In this document: in pieces, positions 12,801 to 23,444 of the stretch
Layout of the letters: every line of letters starts with the position of its first letter
Position numbering within the stretch: position 1 is the stretch's first letter
Source of the DNA: Luscinia megarhynchos
Lineage: Eukaryota; Chordata; Aves; Passeriformes; Turdidae
NCBI GenBank assembly: GCA_034336665.1
Contig: CM067592.1
Coordinates: 46,033,761 to 46,097,760, forward strand
Length of the DNA stretch: 64,000 nucleotides
Direction of reading: 5' to 3'
Made by a program: the position numbers and the translations under genes
The notes under the pieces: model-generated
What the model was told of the DNA's origin: nothing
The model's input: only the letters and a program-made list of their open reading frames with translations
Database searches by the model: none

Positions 12801-15800
12801 ACTAAGCCTCCCCTGACTCAGCTTCAGGCTGTTTCCATGAGTCCTGCCACTGGTCAAGACAGTGAAGAGATTTGTACTTACCTCTCCCCTTAGTGAGGAT
12901 GTTGAAGGCTGCAGCAAGTTGACACAGGCTAAAGAATAAGTTGTGTAAGAGTCGTCTCTGTGATACTCACCAGGGACAGATTAGTGCAGGGGAGGCCTTG
13001 CAGTGCTTGTGTTGTCATGGAAGGGGAAGAACACCTCAAGTTTGCAACACTTAATCTAGCTAAATAAAACTTGTGTTCATCCCACCCTGTGGAAAATGAG
13101 CCCTAAAGGCATGTCTCTCTTTCCAAGCAGAAATTCAATGATGCTCTGATTATCAGTGAAGATGCCCGCATCGAAGATGCTTTAGCCTACCTGAATGAAT
13201 TTTTCACAAATGTTAAAAATGGACCATACACAGAGTTAGAGAAGCAACTGACGGAGAAATTTCAAGGTATTTCCCACAGCACCTGTGACAGTTGCAGGGG
13301 AGAAGAGAGCTTTTGGTAGGATGGTCCAGGTGTTTTCCTCAGAGGAAGTGCAGTTGGTTTTCCAGAAACTGCACTTTCCAGAAGGTGTGGTGACTGCATA
13401 GGTGCAAGTGCAGTGTTATGGCACGTGGCGGGGATGAAATTTCTGGGACTGAAAGCTTCTAGTGCAGAAGCTGATTAAATAGTAATAATTGTAGCTGGAT
13501 GCTCTAGTAAGTTTTTGCATGGCTGGCTTGGAGATAAGGCAACAGTGCTCTTATGGGTGTGCCCCACAAGTAGTGGGATGGTCTACAATCGTGGATGCTG
13601 GTAGCATTAGATAAGCCAACATACACTGCTGAGTCCACTGCCTAGCCTGGCCAGTCCCAGTCTTCTGGGGAGAAGCAGGTGGCCCTTGTACCCTTCTCAT
13701 TGAAGGTTGGGGGGTTGGCACTGTTCTCTGACTTCTGATTTAGTTAGCAGTGGGCTGTATTCCAGCCTGTGGTCTGTTGTGTTGCAGTGTTCATTGTAAT
13801 TTTTAATTAGTGGGCTGTCTGCCCTTGAGTGTCAGTTGTTTTCTAGGAAGAAATTGTGCAAAAGCTCAGTTTTTTTGCTGCTGTTTGCAATATAATGCAG
13901 AAGTTCTCATGTCAGTTTGCTATAAAATGTGAGATATTCATAATCTTGGGGTTTTTTCTGGGGATTTTGTTGCATTTAACCAACATATTTCCCTGTTTGC
14001 ATCTGAAAGAACAGAATGGAAAATTAAAAAACCTTAAGAGATTGTGTGTGCTGTTTGAAAGTAGGTTTGTGTGGGAATTCTGCTTTCTGCATTAAAAACG
14101 GTAAATTTTTCAATAAACTTTTATTTTTTTCTTTCAGAGAAAGAACCAGAGCTGACTGCCCTTTCAAAAGACGAGTCAAATGAGAATCCAAAGTTGGAAG
14201 AGCTTGCTTGCATCCTGGACGAAGCATACCGCTATAACCCGGAGACTCGCACTATTCTCTTTGCCAAGACAAGAGCCTTAGTAGCTGTATGACATTTGTT
14301 TTTAAAACTCCTAAAATGGGGAGTGGGAAAATGAAATGCCTCATCTATTGCCCTTCCCATTTTGATCTGAAATGGAAAAATGTGCATGTATTTGACCTTT
14401 CTATTTTACTGTGTCTACCTAGGCTCTGATATTCTGAGGCAGGATGAGTGAGGCTTTTTTCTTTTACTGAAAACTACAGGACAGCTATGGTGTCCTTCAT
14501 GACATCTAACTACATGTCATAGTTGATCATTAAGCCATCAGATTTTTATTTGGGCCTAAAGTCAGTTACAACAAGATGTGTTTTAACAGTTTTGGCTTAT
14601 GGTAGTGGTGTTACGAATCACTCCATTACTGACTGCACATCAGGAAGTATTAATACATTTCTCAGAGGATTTCCATAGACCTAAAGAAGGTCTGTGCCCT
14701 AGGACCTGTTTTTTGATCAAGAAAAAGGAAAAACTTTGTGCAGCAGATGTTCTCTGGACTCTTCTTATCACTGGTCTACTTCATACTTGCCTATGATCAA
14801 GGATCTAGGTTGGATGATGCTTTTTTTCCCTTACATACCTTGTTCCCAGAAAAGGTTTGTGCTTGAACTTAATGTGCTGCTAATCCTGAGCATGCATAGA
14901 TTAAAACATTTACTGCAGATATCAGCTGTCTCTGTCTACAGCAAACAGATTTATCACCTGAATGACCCAGCCCCCTGTTTTATCCTTTTCATCCAGACAA
15001 GATGGATGAATTGCAAACCAGAAAAAATTAAAAGCAAGCTAAAGTCCAAACTAACAATACCAAGCATCTTCTGTCAGCTTTCCATTTTAAATTTAAAAGC
15101 CTACAGTGGCTTGGCTGAATTTTGTTCTTCTGTAAGAGCAGTTTGAATGTGCTACTATCACTGTGTGGTGGAAATCCAGTTTGTAAATAGCAACTACTTT
15201 CTTCTGATATCAGAGGTGTAGTATTCAGTGACCTGCTAGTTTATAAGAGAAAAATGCAGACTTTTTAGTAGTGGAAGGCTTGCTCTCTAGCCTTTAAGTT
15301 GCAGGAGCAGGAAAAAGGGAAATTGGTCTGGCATGGTTTAATCTGGCATCATGGCATGGCCTTTATTTTCTTACCTATTAAAAAATATTCCCTCCTGACA
15401 CACAAGTTACACCTTGTTTTCTACTTTTGGGTCTTCTTTTGGAAGTATTCATTGACTAGGCAAGCACAGGAAAAGGTCTACCTATCTCAAACTGGCATTT
15501 CATCTGCACTGGGGATCTAACTGTCTGATTTGCTCTCCAGGCTTTGAAGAAGTGGATGGAAGTAAACCCTGTACTTAGCCACATAAAGCCAGATGTGTTG
15601 ATGGGTAGGGCAAGAAGAGACCATAAAACAGGTATGCTGATTTGCACTGAGATATGCTAAAAACCACTGGTGGCTATGCTGCTAAAACTGTTCTGCTTTT
15701 CTTGTGTTCATCTTCTGTGCCCTGAAACAGAGGAAGGTCATGCAGGTTTGCACTTGCAGTCTTCCATATCTGGAAGACTTGAATGGATCCTAAGGAGATG

Positions 15801-18800
15801 CTTGCCTTTTCTGTCCAGGACCTTTGGTTAAAAGCAGCAGTAACACTGTCAATGATACTTTTCTGCAGGATTTTTCTGCTGGTTCAAAAGCAGTTTAGAA
15901 ACTTCACTATCATAGCTTCTTGTGATTAATTCTTCATTATCTCTGTTATTTTTATAGATCCTGCTCTTATTTTGTGTTTGATGGCAGAAAGACATCTTAA
16001 GATAGAATGGAAGCTATGGTTGAAATGAGTTACCATGGCTTAAGAGTTAGCTTGGGTTTTGACTAACTAAGCTGCATGGGTGTCTCCAATAAAGATCATC
16101 TGGGTGTTGTATCTAAAATGGTGTTTCCTAGGTTGATAATTCCTGTGACACATCAACAGGATTCCCTGAGTAGTGGGTATAATATACACCCAGCTGCATA
16201 TCAAACTGGAAGTAGTTTTCCAGATCAGAAGGGTGTATTAATTTCTAATCTCTTAAGTAAAAGCAAGTGTGGGTATCTTGCTCATGTAGCTCTTCAGTTT
16301 TTTTCCTGACACCGTTTCTTGGTACTGTAGGTATGACCCTGCCGATGCAGAAGGGTGTACTGGATGCATTCAGAAATGACAAAGACATCAGACTGCTAAT
16401 TGCTACATCTGTTGCTGATGAAGGCATTGATATTACTGAGTGCAACCTTGTGGTGCTCTATGAATACTTCGGTAATGTCACCAAAATGATCCAAGTCAGA
16501 GGTATGGAATTTTAGAGATATTACTTTGTAAATCTGTTTTGGCCTAGAAATGGACATGAAATGCTACTAAATGGCACATTGGAATACTGTAGTAATATGT
16601 GCATGTGTCACCGTTCCTTTGTGCCTTAGAGCAAAGTCAAGTGAATGATGGGACATGATAAATTTGTTCACAGAGCCAAGTCCTTGATATTGTCTGTTCT
16701 TTTGCCAGGAAAATTAGTCATGCTGCACAAGGTTATTGAACTGTTGAGGGCTTATAACTCAAGTAGACAATCATACATATAAGCAGAACTATTGACAGAA
16801 ATATTGCAAATCATTCTGTGGCAATTTACAAAGGACTGCTTCAATGGAATTTCTTGTACTGCCTTGGCTTCTGAAGGCCTTCCCCAGCCTGGTGGTTTAT
16901 TACCAATCCAGCTGCTCTCAGGTATATGAGGCAGATCTCTAATATTTAAGACAAAAAGAAGGACATCCTGTTTCTGTCTTCCCTTCTGGTCCAGAGAAGT
17001 CTGTCATGACTCTGGCCTTAAATTTGGTGATTTTACAGTATGGCCAGTAGAGGGGGGAAGCCACGCTAAATACTGACTTCTGCTTCACATTCCTAAACTG
17101 CATATAGCTGCCTACTCTTTTAAGGGTGCATCTGCAATATTTTGTCTTATTTCCCAAGCAGTTAACATAATAAATTAATGAGGTGATTTCCATTGTACTT
17201 ACACTTACTCTACTTTCAGGGTTAGTGTGTTGTGACCTTCTTATCTCTGTTCTGTAATGAAATAATTGGCCCAGAGTTGACTTTTATGGATGAAAATATA
17301 GTCCTTATTATTAAAAAACCATTGCAGGTGCAAAGAAAAGAGGTTATGTCAGTTTCAAACCACATAAAATAATGATTTTTGTGGAGTAGAGGCTCAAAAG
17401 AAAATGTGAACACTTTTTTGTAACTGAAATACTACTAAACTGGTATGAGATCCCTGTAGTTCTGAGTTTGCCTGTGTCACAACTTTAATAAACTGACAGG
17501 CTGTAGGCACAGTCAGGTGGAACAGAAGGTGCTTGCTGTTGTTGTCTGTCTTTTTCTCAGCACTATATTTCCAGTTCCTTAGGGTTTTGGGATATAGGGG
17601 GTTTTTGGGATTTTTTAGACACCAATTTGCAGGGCTGAAAACTAATAAGAAAGACTGAGAAAAACTTTTCTCCTTTTTTTTTTTTTTTTTTGTTTTTTTT
17701 TTTTTGTTTGTTTGTTTTTTTTTACACAATAAGAAGACATCAAGATGCTACACAAAATTGTATTTTAAAGCATGCCTGAACTCAAAACAGGGAGGACACA
17801 GAAGCAGGCAATACAGTATTGGCTAGGGTATATCCATGGGGATACCTGGAAGGGGGCATCTTGTTCTGGTTTGTTATTGAAAAATGCTCTTCAGAAGCAG
17901 CATTATCTGAATCTGATCATTGCAAACAAAAGCAGCACACAGAAGGCCCTTTATAGTCTTATGGCAGACCCGTCACTTTTGCACGTGTTGTTAAGAGTAA
18001 CTAAAGAGCACAAATGTGTTGCTGTATAGGTCGTGGAAGGGCAAGAGACAGCAAGTGCATCCTTGTGACAAGCAAAACCGAAGTGGTTGAAAATGAAAAA
18101 CTAAACCGTTACAAGGAAGAAATGATGAATGCAGCTATTGAAAAGCTACAGAACTGGGATGAAACAACGTTTGTGAGAACGGTTTGTAATTTGTGCAGTT
18201 TTCATATTCAACTTTTAAAGGCATAATCTGTATGACCCTTCACCTATTAAGCCTCTATGTAGGCCCAAGTGATAAACTGAGGGAAGTGTTCACTGTATTT
18301 GTTTTCTGGCAAAGGCTAGGTCAGCTGAGAAGGGATAGTGTGTACTACCAGTTTGTGAATGTCAACTGTACAGTAACTGCAAAAAACTTCAGAGAGTGAG
18401 GTAGAATTTATGACCTGTTGCTTATGAAAAGAGAAGGACTCATATGATGTGCGAGTTTGAGACAGCGTACAAAGATATTGTCATGTTTTGCAGCTGAAGA
18501 TCAGGAGGGCAAAAGCCCACCTAGATGTAGATATAGACCACCACCAAAGGCCAAGGAGAAGTCTCCATTCTTTATTGGATATGCAGGGAAACACAGTGAC
18601 AAAGATGAAGAGACAAAGATGAAGAGACTTAAAGATGAAGAGGTGCTTAATGCCTTGTCTGCCTCTGTAAAACTGGTATATCCAGGCCCCTGAGCTGAAG
18701 ACAGAGATAGAGAGCAGGATGAAGGCCCCATAATCCGAAAGGAACTGGCTAGTGACCTGCTCATACCTCTGCGACACACACAAGTTTATGGGGGCAGATG

Positions 18801-21800
18801 GGATCCACCAAAGGATAGTGAGAGGGCTGGTGGAAGTGCTCATCAATCCCTTTATCAGCAGTCCTGGATAATCCAGGATATCCCAGGTGACTGGAGATTG
18901 GTCAGTGTGACCACCAATCTACAAGAAGAACCAGGAGGATCTGGAGAACTACAGCCCTGTCAGCTTGACCTTGGTGCCACAGGGAACATTATGGAACAGA
19001 TCATCTTGGGTGCTATTACCCATCTCATACAGGACAATCAGACAATCAGATATCAGGCCCACCTGGGATGGGCTTATGAAAGGCAGGTCCTGCCTGAGCT
19101 GCTTGATTTTCTTCTGTGACAGTGTGACTAGCTTTAGTGGATATGGGGAAGGCTGTGGCTGGTGTCTCTCTAAAATTCACTGTAGGACCTTGACACCATT
19201 TCCCACAGCATTCTCCTGGAGAAACTGGCTGTTCATGGCTTGGATGGGTGCACTCTTTGATGGGTGAAAAAATATCTGGATGGCTGGACCCAGAGAGTGG
19301 GAGTGACTGGAGTTGAGTACAGCTGGTGGCTGGTATCAGTGGTGTTGCCCATGGCCCTGAGAAGCCTGGAATAAGCCAGTGGCAGGCATTACTAATAAAA
19401 AAGCTTTGTACGCAGTTCTCCCATACCCGCTTGGACTCACAGTTCATCCTGTGTTTCCAGACAAGCTTTCAGAGATTGAGCTGTGCAACAAAGGGTACCC
19501 AAGGCACCCTGGCCTTTGTGACATTTCTTCTCCCACCTCCAAGGCCTGATGCGGTTGCTTCTGCTTCTTGGAGGAATGAATTTCTGCATTTGGTTCTCAG
19601 CTCTAGAGTGTGCCTTTCTGTTTCTTTCTCTGCCTGCAGTTTCTGTGGTCTCTGTAGCTTTCTTTCCAAACTGTGAGATTCCCAGGGCAGCAGCGTAGTC
19701 TCATTCTAGCCCTGCATTCTAAATAGACAAATGCACCCTGGTTTTTTTGGTATGAGTTGCCAGAACAAGGTGTGTTTTGTTTTGTGCTTTGAGTAATAAG
19801 TTCCTAGATGTTATATGCCCAAATTCATGTTTAGGCTGACCTTATGATTTCATTTCATATTGATCTTGATTTTTATTTATTTATTAAAGATATGTTGCCT
19901 GCAAAGGAGGGAAAAGGTACTACGAGATTCCAAGAAGAACAAAACAAAACCTGAAGTAGTGGAAGGGAAAAAAAATCTTTTGTGTGGAAAATGCAAAGTG
20001 TATGTCTGCAGTACAGATGACATCAGAATTATAAAGGTATGTTTCTGTATAGGAGCTACATCCATGACCACCAGAAAAGTCAGCATTATTGAATTAACTG
20101 CATTGTTTATCAGTGTAGAAGTGGGCTATTTTATGCAAACTGGAGGAGAATAGAAATTCTGATAAAATCAGTAAACCACAGGAACAGTTGTGACTTACTT
20201 CTGCAGTGTGATATATGAGTTGATGTTATCTAAGGTGTGCAAATATGGGATACAGTAGGAATCACTTTAGTTTTCCTGAAGCCCTGCTGACGAATTTTGT
20301 TGAAAACCCCCTGATCTTCAACTACATAACCTTCTAGAGTTACTGCTGGATATTTACTTTATTGATTAGCATTAAATGGAAGTCTCTCTGCTGTTGAGAT
20401 ATTTCTCCCACAATTTCTGTTGACTGAAAATTATCTACACAAAGTACTGGGATCAGCTTACAAACTCAAAGGTTGAGTTTTGAAAAGCAAAGTAAACCAT
20501 GGTTTCACATGAAGAGCCCTACAGTTCGTCAATATTACTTTGTTTTCCATTCTGTAGGTGTAGTTCCCATTGCTTCTATGTATATCCAGGGACATTTTGC
20601 TTGTACTTTTTCTGAACATTAACATTTTCTCTGTAGACAAAAGAAGGCAATACTCCTTATATGCAGAATGTGGTGATCATGGAAGAGGGGCTTTTCTGAG
20701 CGCTTTTGAGTCTTTATATTTCTCCTTTTTTGCAGCTGCTTCTATTTGTACTGCTCTGAGAAGTGCAGTTGCAAAGTGGTAAGGGCTTCAGGCCACAGTT
20801 GAGCATTCTCACATCTGCCTTCAGGCCCCTGCCAAATTTTTTTGTTTTTACCACTCTTTTTGGAAAGCTGATGGTGCTCACTACTCCTCTGCAAGGAGCT
20901 GGCAACAGCTCAGCTTTGTGAAAACTTGGTTACATTTCTTTGACAAAAAACAAGGGCTATTTAAAGCACCTCTTACTTATACTCTATTTTGTGCTCCTGG
21001 CTTATCACCTATACCTGTGCAAATAGATCCAAGAGTTCAGAAAACTCTTCAGTAAGTGGTTTTACTTAGTACTCTGCAAATAACCCCTCAGTTTTTAAAA
21101 TAATCCCTACAAACTGCATTTCCAGGAGGATCTACCATTTTCAGATTCAAGCTCATATTGTACATATGCTTTCAAATAAGGCTGTTCATTTCTTTAATCT
21201 TTTATTATATATGATATAAACAATTCCTTTGCCCTGTTAGGATTATTTTTTCTACAACTCCAAAGTAATTGCATGACCTCTCATGGGAAACAAGAGTCTC
21301 TCAAACTTGTCCATTGTCTGAATTACTCTCTTAGTTTCACACACATGGCTCAAATACTGCAAACAGTTTTTAAAAAGTTTACTAAATTCAAATATATGTA
21401 AGCTGGTGACTGGGGATACACAGTAAATTTTTTTTGTTTTGCTAAGTCCAGGCCTGGGTCCTTCTAGAACCTGGTATTCCATGAATGGGGGGGAAAAAAG
21501 AGCAATGAGCCAAAGAAGCTGGAAGGTGAGCATCCTGGATGATAACAAGTGCCTTCACAGGGAGAACATGTATTTGAGAAGGGAAGGGGAATGAGAAGAA
21601 AAAATTAGGAATGTTGTTTCTAATATTAAGTGTTTCTGGCATATGTTGTTTCAGGAATCTCATCACACTGTCCTGGGTGAGACGTTCAAGGAGCGTTACA
21701 TAACAAAGCCCCACAGGAAACCGGTTCAGTTTGATGGTTTTGTGAAAAAAAACAAGATGCATTGCCGAAATGCTGAGTGCCAGCATGACTGGGGGATCAC

Positions 21801-21951
21801 AGTGAAGTACAAGACATTTGATAATCTACCAGTGATCAAAATCAAAAGCTTTGTACTAGAGGACATTGAAACTGGGACACAAATGGATTTGCAGAAATGG
21901 AAAAATATTAATTTGTCTTTGAAGAATTTTGATGAAGAAACATTCAGCTGA
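766..21951 (+). CDS. RIGI: RIG-I (DDX58), antiviral RNA sensor, complete spliced gene
   Basis: Cytosolic DExD/H-box RNA helicase/ATPase that senses short double-stranded RNA with 5'-triphosphate and signals through MAVS to interferon. Joined exons: 766-871, 1386-1517, 3206-3384, 3788-3938, 5655-5777, 6598-6711, 7613-7766, 8635-8893, 9593-9755, 10179-10280, 12328-12485, 13131-13266, 14138-14286, 15541-15631, 16331-16501, 18030-18181, 19890-20036, 21655-21951. They total 2784 nt, 927 aa (human 925), with consistent phases and no internal stop. Tandem CARDs span about 1-190. Helicase motifs: Walker A PTGSGKT (K272), DECH 374-377, TAS 411-413, SVADEGID and RGRGRAR (about 729-735). The C-terminal RNA-binding domain has zinc ligands C812, C815, C866, C871 and triphosphate-pocket residues matching human H847, K858 and K861 (H849, K860, K863). 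The start has a fair Kozak context (G at -3) and matches the human N-terminus. Loss in chicken is established knowledge. Confidence 0.96.
872..1385 (+). repeat. RIGI intron 1, C-rich minisatellite
   Basis: A very short (514 bp) intron, about 893-1378 of which is an irregular tandem array of CCTGCACCTGTCCCATCCCC-like and CCCTTCCCCTGCC-like units. The + strand (and nascent RNA) is C/T-rich; the - strand is G-rich with many G-runs. The repeat gives long meaningless Pro-rich frames in several phases. Confidence 0.85.
1386..1517 (+). CDS. RIGI: RIGI coding exon 2 (CARD1)
   Basis: Residues 36-79. Contains [10 protein letters not shown], matching the conserved human GWFRGFLDAL. Human Thr55 (TRIM25-contact position) aligns with Ala54. 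Confidence 0.93.
1755..1764 (+). promoter_or_regulatory. Second ISRE core in RIGI intron 2
   Basis: GAAACCGAAA followed by GC, an exact ISRE core. The 12-mer GAAACCGAAAGC is shared, inverted, with the promoter site at 559-570. Location about 240 bases into intron 2 suggests an intronic interferon-responsive element; function is inferred. Confidence 0.5.
3206..3384 (+). CDS. RIGI: RIGI coding exon 3 (CARD1/CARD2)
   Basis: Residues 80-139, ending on a codon boundary at EILQ as in human. Contains [11 protein letters not shown] (human GLYEAIESWDF). Donor CAG|GTATGG. Confidence 0.95.
3788..3938 (+). CDS. RIGI: RIGI coding exon 4 (CARD2)
   Basis: Residues 140-189. The [10 protein letters not shown] block is near-identical to human. 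Human Thr170 and Lys172 align with Ser168 and Gln170; Lys162 and Lys167 are kept. Confidence 0.95.
4873..5157 (+). other. Unexplained open frame in RIGI intron 4
   Basis: A 94-codon open frame inside an AT-rich intron, where frames this long are not common. I recognise no domain, see no splice pattern that would put it into RIGI (the human protein has no counterpart at the exon 4/5 junction), and cannot call it a gene. It may be a repeat or retrocopy relic, or chance. Confidence 0.15.
5655..5777 (+). CDS. RIGI: RIGI coding exon 5 (CARD-helicase linker)
   Basis: Residues 190-230, an acidic linker containing CDNLSEN (human CQNLSEN). Lys193 is present. Acceptor ACAG, donor G|GTAAGT. Confidence 0.92.
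6598..6711 (+). CDS. RIGI: RIGI coding exon 6 (start of Hel1, Walker A first half)
   Basis: Residues 231-268 plus one base. Contains RSYQIELA and LICAPTG, the start of helicase motif I; the intron splits the Walker A glycine codon as in mammals. Confidence 0.95.
7613..7766 (+). CDS. RIGI: RIGI coding exon 7 (Walker A second half, motif Ia)
   Basis: Residues 269-319. Completes GSGKTF (Lys272; Ser where human has Cys268) and contains VPVYEQQK. Confidence 0.96.
8635..8893 (+). CDS. RIGI: RIGI coding exon 8 (DECH motif)
   Basis: Residues 320-406, the largest internal exon. Contains LTPQILVN and MIFDECHNT with DECH at 374-377 (human 372-375), which coordinates Mg-ATP. Confidence 0.97.
9593..9755 (+). 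CDS. RIGI: RIGI coding exon 9 (motif III, end of Hel1)
   Basis: Residues 407-460. Begins [11 protein letters not shown], including the TAS motif at 411-413. The acceptor AG at 9591-9592 keeps the codon boundary; a second AG at 9598-9599 would break the frame. Confidence 0.94.
10179..10280 (+). CDS. RIGI: RIGI coding exon 10 (Hel2i insertion)
   Basis: Residues 461-494 of the helical insertion domain (Hel2i). Less conserved than its neighbours, as usual for this part of the family. Confidence 0.9.
11945..12197 (+). repeat. CR1 LINE 3' fragment, RIGI intron 10
   Basis: Diverged CR1 3' region in + orientation: recognisable blocks for gaacactggaacagattgcc, then GAGCAGAGGGTTG, ending in the family's terminal TTCTGTGATT. 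It ends 130 bases before exon 11. The 5' limit is approximate. Confidence 0.75.
12328..12485 (+). CDS. RIGI: RIGI coding exon 11 (Hel2i)
   Basis: Residues 495-547. Contains [11 protein letters not shown] (human FGTQKYEQWIV) and ends at EHLR before a GTAAGT donor. Confidence 0.96.
12590..12935 (-). repeat. CR1 LINE 3' fragment, RIGI intron 11
   Basis: Begins with the reverse of the CR1 tail (gaattgtagaat, then GTTGGAAGGGACC) and continues through typical CR1 blocks (gagcctgttccagtgtccaa, GGGTGAAAAATCTTTTCCTGAT). Antisense to RIGI; right limit approximate. Confidence 0.9.
13131..13266 (+). CDS. RIGI: RIGI coding exon 12 (Hel2i)
   Basis: Residues 548-592. Begins [10 protein letters not shown], almost identical to human [10 protein letters not shown]. 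Confidence 0.95.
14138..14286 (+). CDS. RIGI: RIGI coding exon 13 (start of Hel2)
   Basis: Residues 593-642. Contains NENPKLEEL and [13 protein letters not shown] (helicase motif IV region). Donor GCT|GTATGA keeps the codon boundary. Confidence 0.95.
15541..15631 (+). CDS. RIGI: RIGI coding exon 14 (Hel2)
   Basis: Residues 643-672. Matches human ALKNWIEGNP at its start; the downstream loop (human LTGRGKTNQNTG) is diverged, reading [12 protein letters not shown] across the junction. Confidence 0.92.
16331..16501 (+). CDS. RIGI: RIGI coding exon 15 (motif V)
   Basis: Residues 673-729. Contains [27 protein letters not shown] (motif V) and the start of motif VI (QVRG, human QTRG). Confidence 0.96.
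17673..17723 (+). repeat. T-rich low-complexity tract, RIGI intron 15
   Basis: About 50 bases of nearly pure T with scattered G, ending in TTTG units. Could be the reverse of an old poly(A) tail, but I see no retrocopy body next to it. Confidence 0.7.
18030..18181 (+). CDS. RIGI: RIGI coding exon 16 (motif VI, pincer)
   Basis: Residues 730-780. Completes RGRGRAR (motif VI) and runs into the pincer helix ([14 protein letters not shown]). The donor ACG|GTTTGT is weaker than the others in the gene; it is the one that keeps the frame into exon 17. Confidence 0.92.
18500..19360 (+). mobile_element. CR1 LINE fragment with decayed reverse-transcriptase frame, RIGI intron 16
   Basis: Internal CR1 ORF2 sequence in + orientation. 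DNA and broken-frame translation show family blocks: gatgaagaggtgcttaatgc, gatgggatccacc, tatcagcagtcctgg, ggatctggagaactacag, and near 19196-19230 the CACCATTTCCCACAGCATTC block encoding the [13 protein letters not shown] region. Frameshifts and stops make it non-functional. The 3' end of the element is missing, so it was truncated or recombined after insertion. Confidence 0.85.
19890..20036 (+). CDS. RIGI: RIGI coding exon 17 (CTD start, first zinc pair)
   Basis: Residues 781-829. Contains LLCGKCK, giving zinc ligands C812 and C815 (human C810, C813). Confidence 0.94.
21655..21951 (+). CDS. RIGI: RIGI coding exon 18 (CTD, stop)
   Basis: Residues 830-927 and TGA. Contains [11 protein letters not shown], ligands C866 and C871, HDWGI and KYKTF, the triphosphate-binding surface (H832, H849, K860, K863, K891 by alignment from memory). 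One residue is inserted after KYKTF relative to human. Confidence 0.96.
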   Translation, partial: ESHHTVLGETFKERYITKPHRKPVQFDGFVKKNKMHCRNAECQHDWGITVKYKTFDNLPVIKIKSFVLEDIETGTQMDLQKWKNINLSLKNFDEETFS

Positions 21952-22134
21952 ACTCAACATTTTAATGGATTTATTGTTCTAGTGCACTATGCTGAAATAG
22001 CAGACGATCAGTTTTCTATAAAAACTTTTGTTCTTTATGCTAGGCCCCTCACCTGCATCTGGCTAGATTATAAAAGGCTGGTAAAGCCACTAAACTCAGT
22101 ACTTGCTATATAATGAAATACTTAACCAGGAGTT

Positions 22135-22168
22135 TCACTAGAAGGACAAATACCTGTCCTTCTAGTGA
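22135..22168 (+). repeat. Perfect 14-bp stem hairpin in RIGI 3' UTR
   Basis: TCACTAGAAGGACA, six-base loop AATACC, then its exact reverse complement. Lies 184 bases after the stop codon. Would fold very stably in the mRNA. Confidence 0.9.
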
Positions 22169-23438
22169 TGAATTTGGATTTAGGTGTCTAGATCCACATC
22201 ATTATGGCTATGAGTAACCTGGTCTGAAAAAAAATAAGATCAAGTTGAATGACTAACTAAACACCCAACTTTAGATGGTAGGCTACACCTTCAAGAGTTG
22301 AGGTGCAAATCAGCATCTTCTTTGATACTACTAATGTGTTGTTGGATTGTACGTTCTTGCGAACAGCATGGCTTACTAGCACTTCAGGTGCTACTCTAGC
22401 TACTTTAGAAACTTTTTATAAAGTTACTTTTAACCTTTATAAAGTTTTTTTTAATCTTCTAGACCTAGATATATAAAATTGAAAGAAAAATGTCCAGTAA
22501 CTTTTCTGTAAGGAAGATAGTACATTTCTTAAATCTGTCTTTAATAGGAAATGCTTCTGTAATAGTAAGAAATTCAGTAGGGCAAAGCCCTCTTGGGGAT
22601 TCATTCTTGTGATTAAAATGGTAGCACTTTTTTATATCATTGCATCTTGATCAAGCTGCTGTTGCTCAGGTTGCAGAATGGACACTCTCCTGTGTTGCTG
22701 AACTGAACAAGCCCTAAAAGGGACAAGACAGTGCCCTGGATCATGGGGGAGGTTCAGTTTTGATGGGGATTAACACTTACCTGGACTGACACCTAAAATC
22801 TCTCAAGACACTGAATATACTGTAAGCTTCCTGTCAGAGCTGATTGAGCATTCTTACAAAGTCTAGGCATTAGTGTGTTCAAATTTGTTCTCTTTACCTA
22901 GATCCCAGACTTCTCTGGGAAAAAGAGAAACTCCTACAGAGTTATGAAATGTACTTGTACACTTTAAAGCACCTGCTGATTCTACACATCTTCAACGAGC
23001 CTAGTATTTAGTATTTCTGAAACCAAAACCAATGCATTTTAAGTAATTTTGTGTATTTGACAATATGGTGAGGTATGTATGTGCAAGAATTATGTTACAA
23101 AACACCGGAATTAATTTAAAAAAACCCAAAAAAACAAAGCACAATTCCCCCTCCTGCCTCCCAATCCTAATTTAAGAGTTAAAAAAAAATGAACCTGAAT
23201 TTATGAGTTCAAAAATTAATTTAAACTACCTAAATCCTACTCAGTGAGCCTTGTGATGTTCTTGTAAAGTGTTGTGTGGCATTAAATGCAAAAGAACTTT
23301 GTAAGCACTGCTTCATGTTCCAGCCCAGTCCATGGCTTTTACTGTGAAAGCTATAGACTGTACAGGAAGGTTGAATCTCAGTCCTACAGTAACTTCCTCT
23401 GTACTTAGTTTTTACCTAAAAGGAAACACATAACAATT

Positions 23439-23444
23439 AATAAA
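23439..23444 (+). terminator. RIGI: Candidate RIGI poly(A) signal
   Basis: AATAAA, the first exact hexamer on the + strand after the RIGI stop codon. Use of this site is inferred. Confidence 0.45.

Noticed and set aside
17673..17723. T-rich tract as the tail of a - strand retrocopy
   Set aside because: No coding or repeat body was recognised on the adjoining right side before exon 16, so it is left as low-complexity sequence.
18481..19447. Frames antisense to and within the intron 16 repeat
   Set aside because: They lie over the decayed CR1 body; the only meaningful translation is the broken CR1 reverse transcriptase on +.
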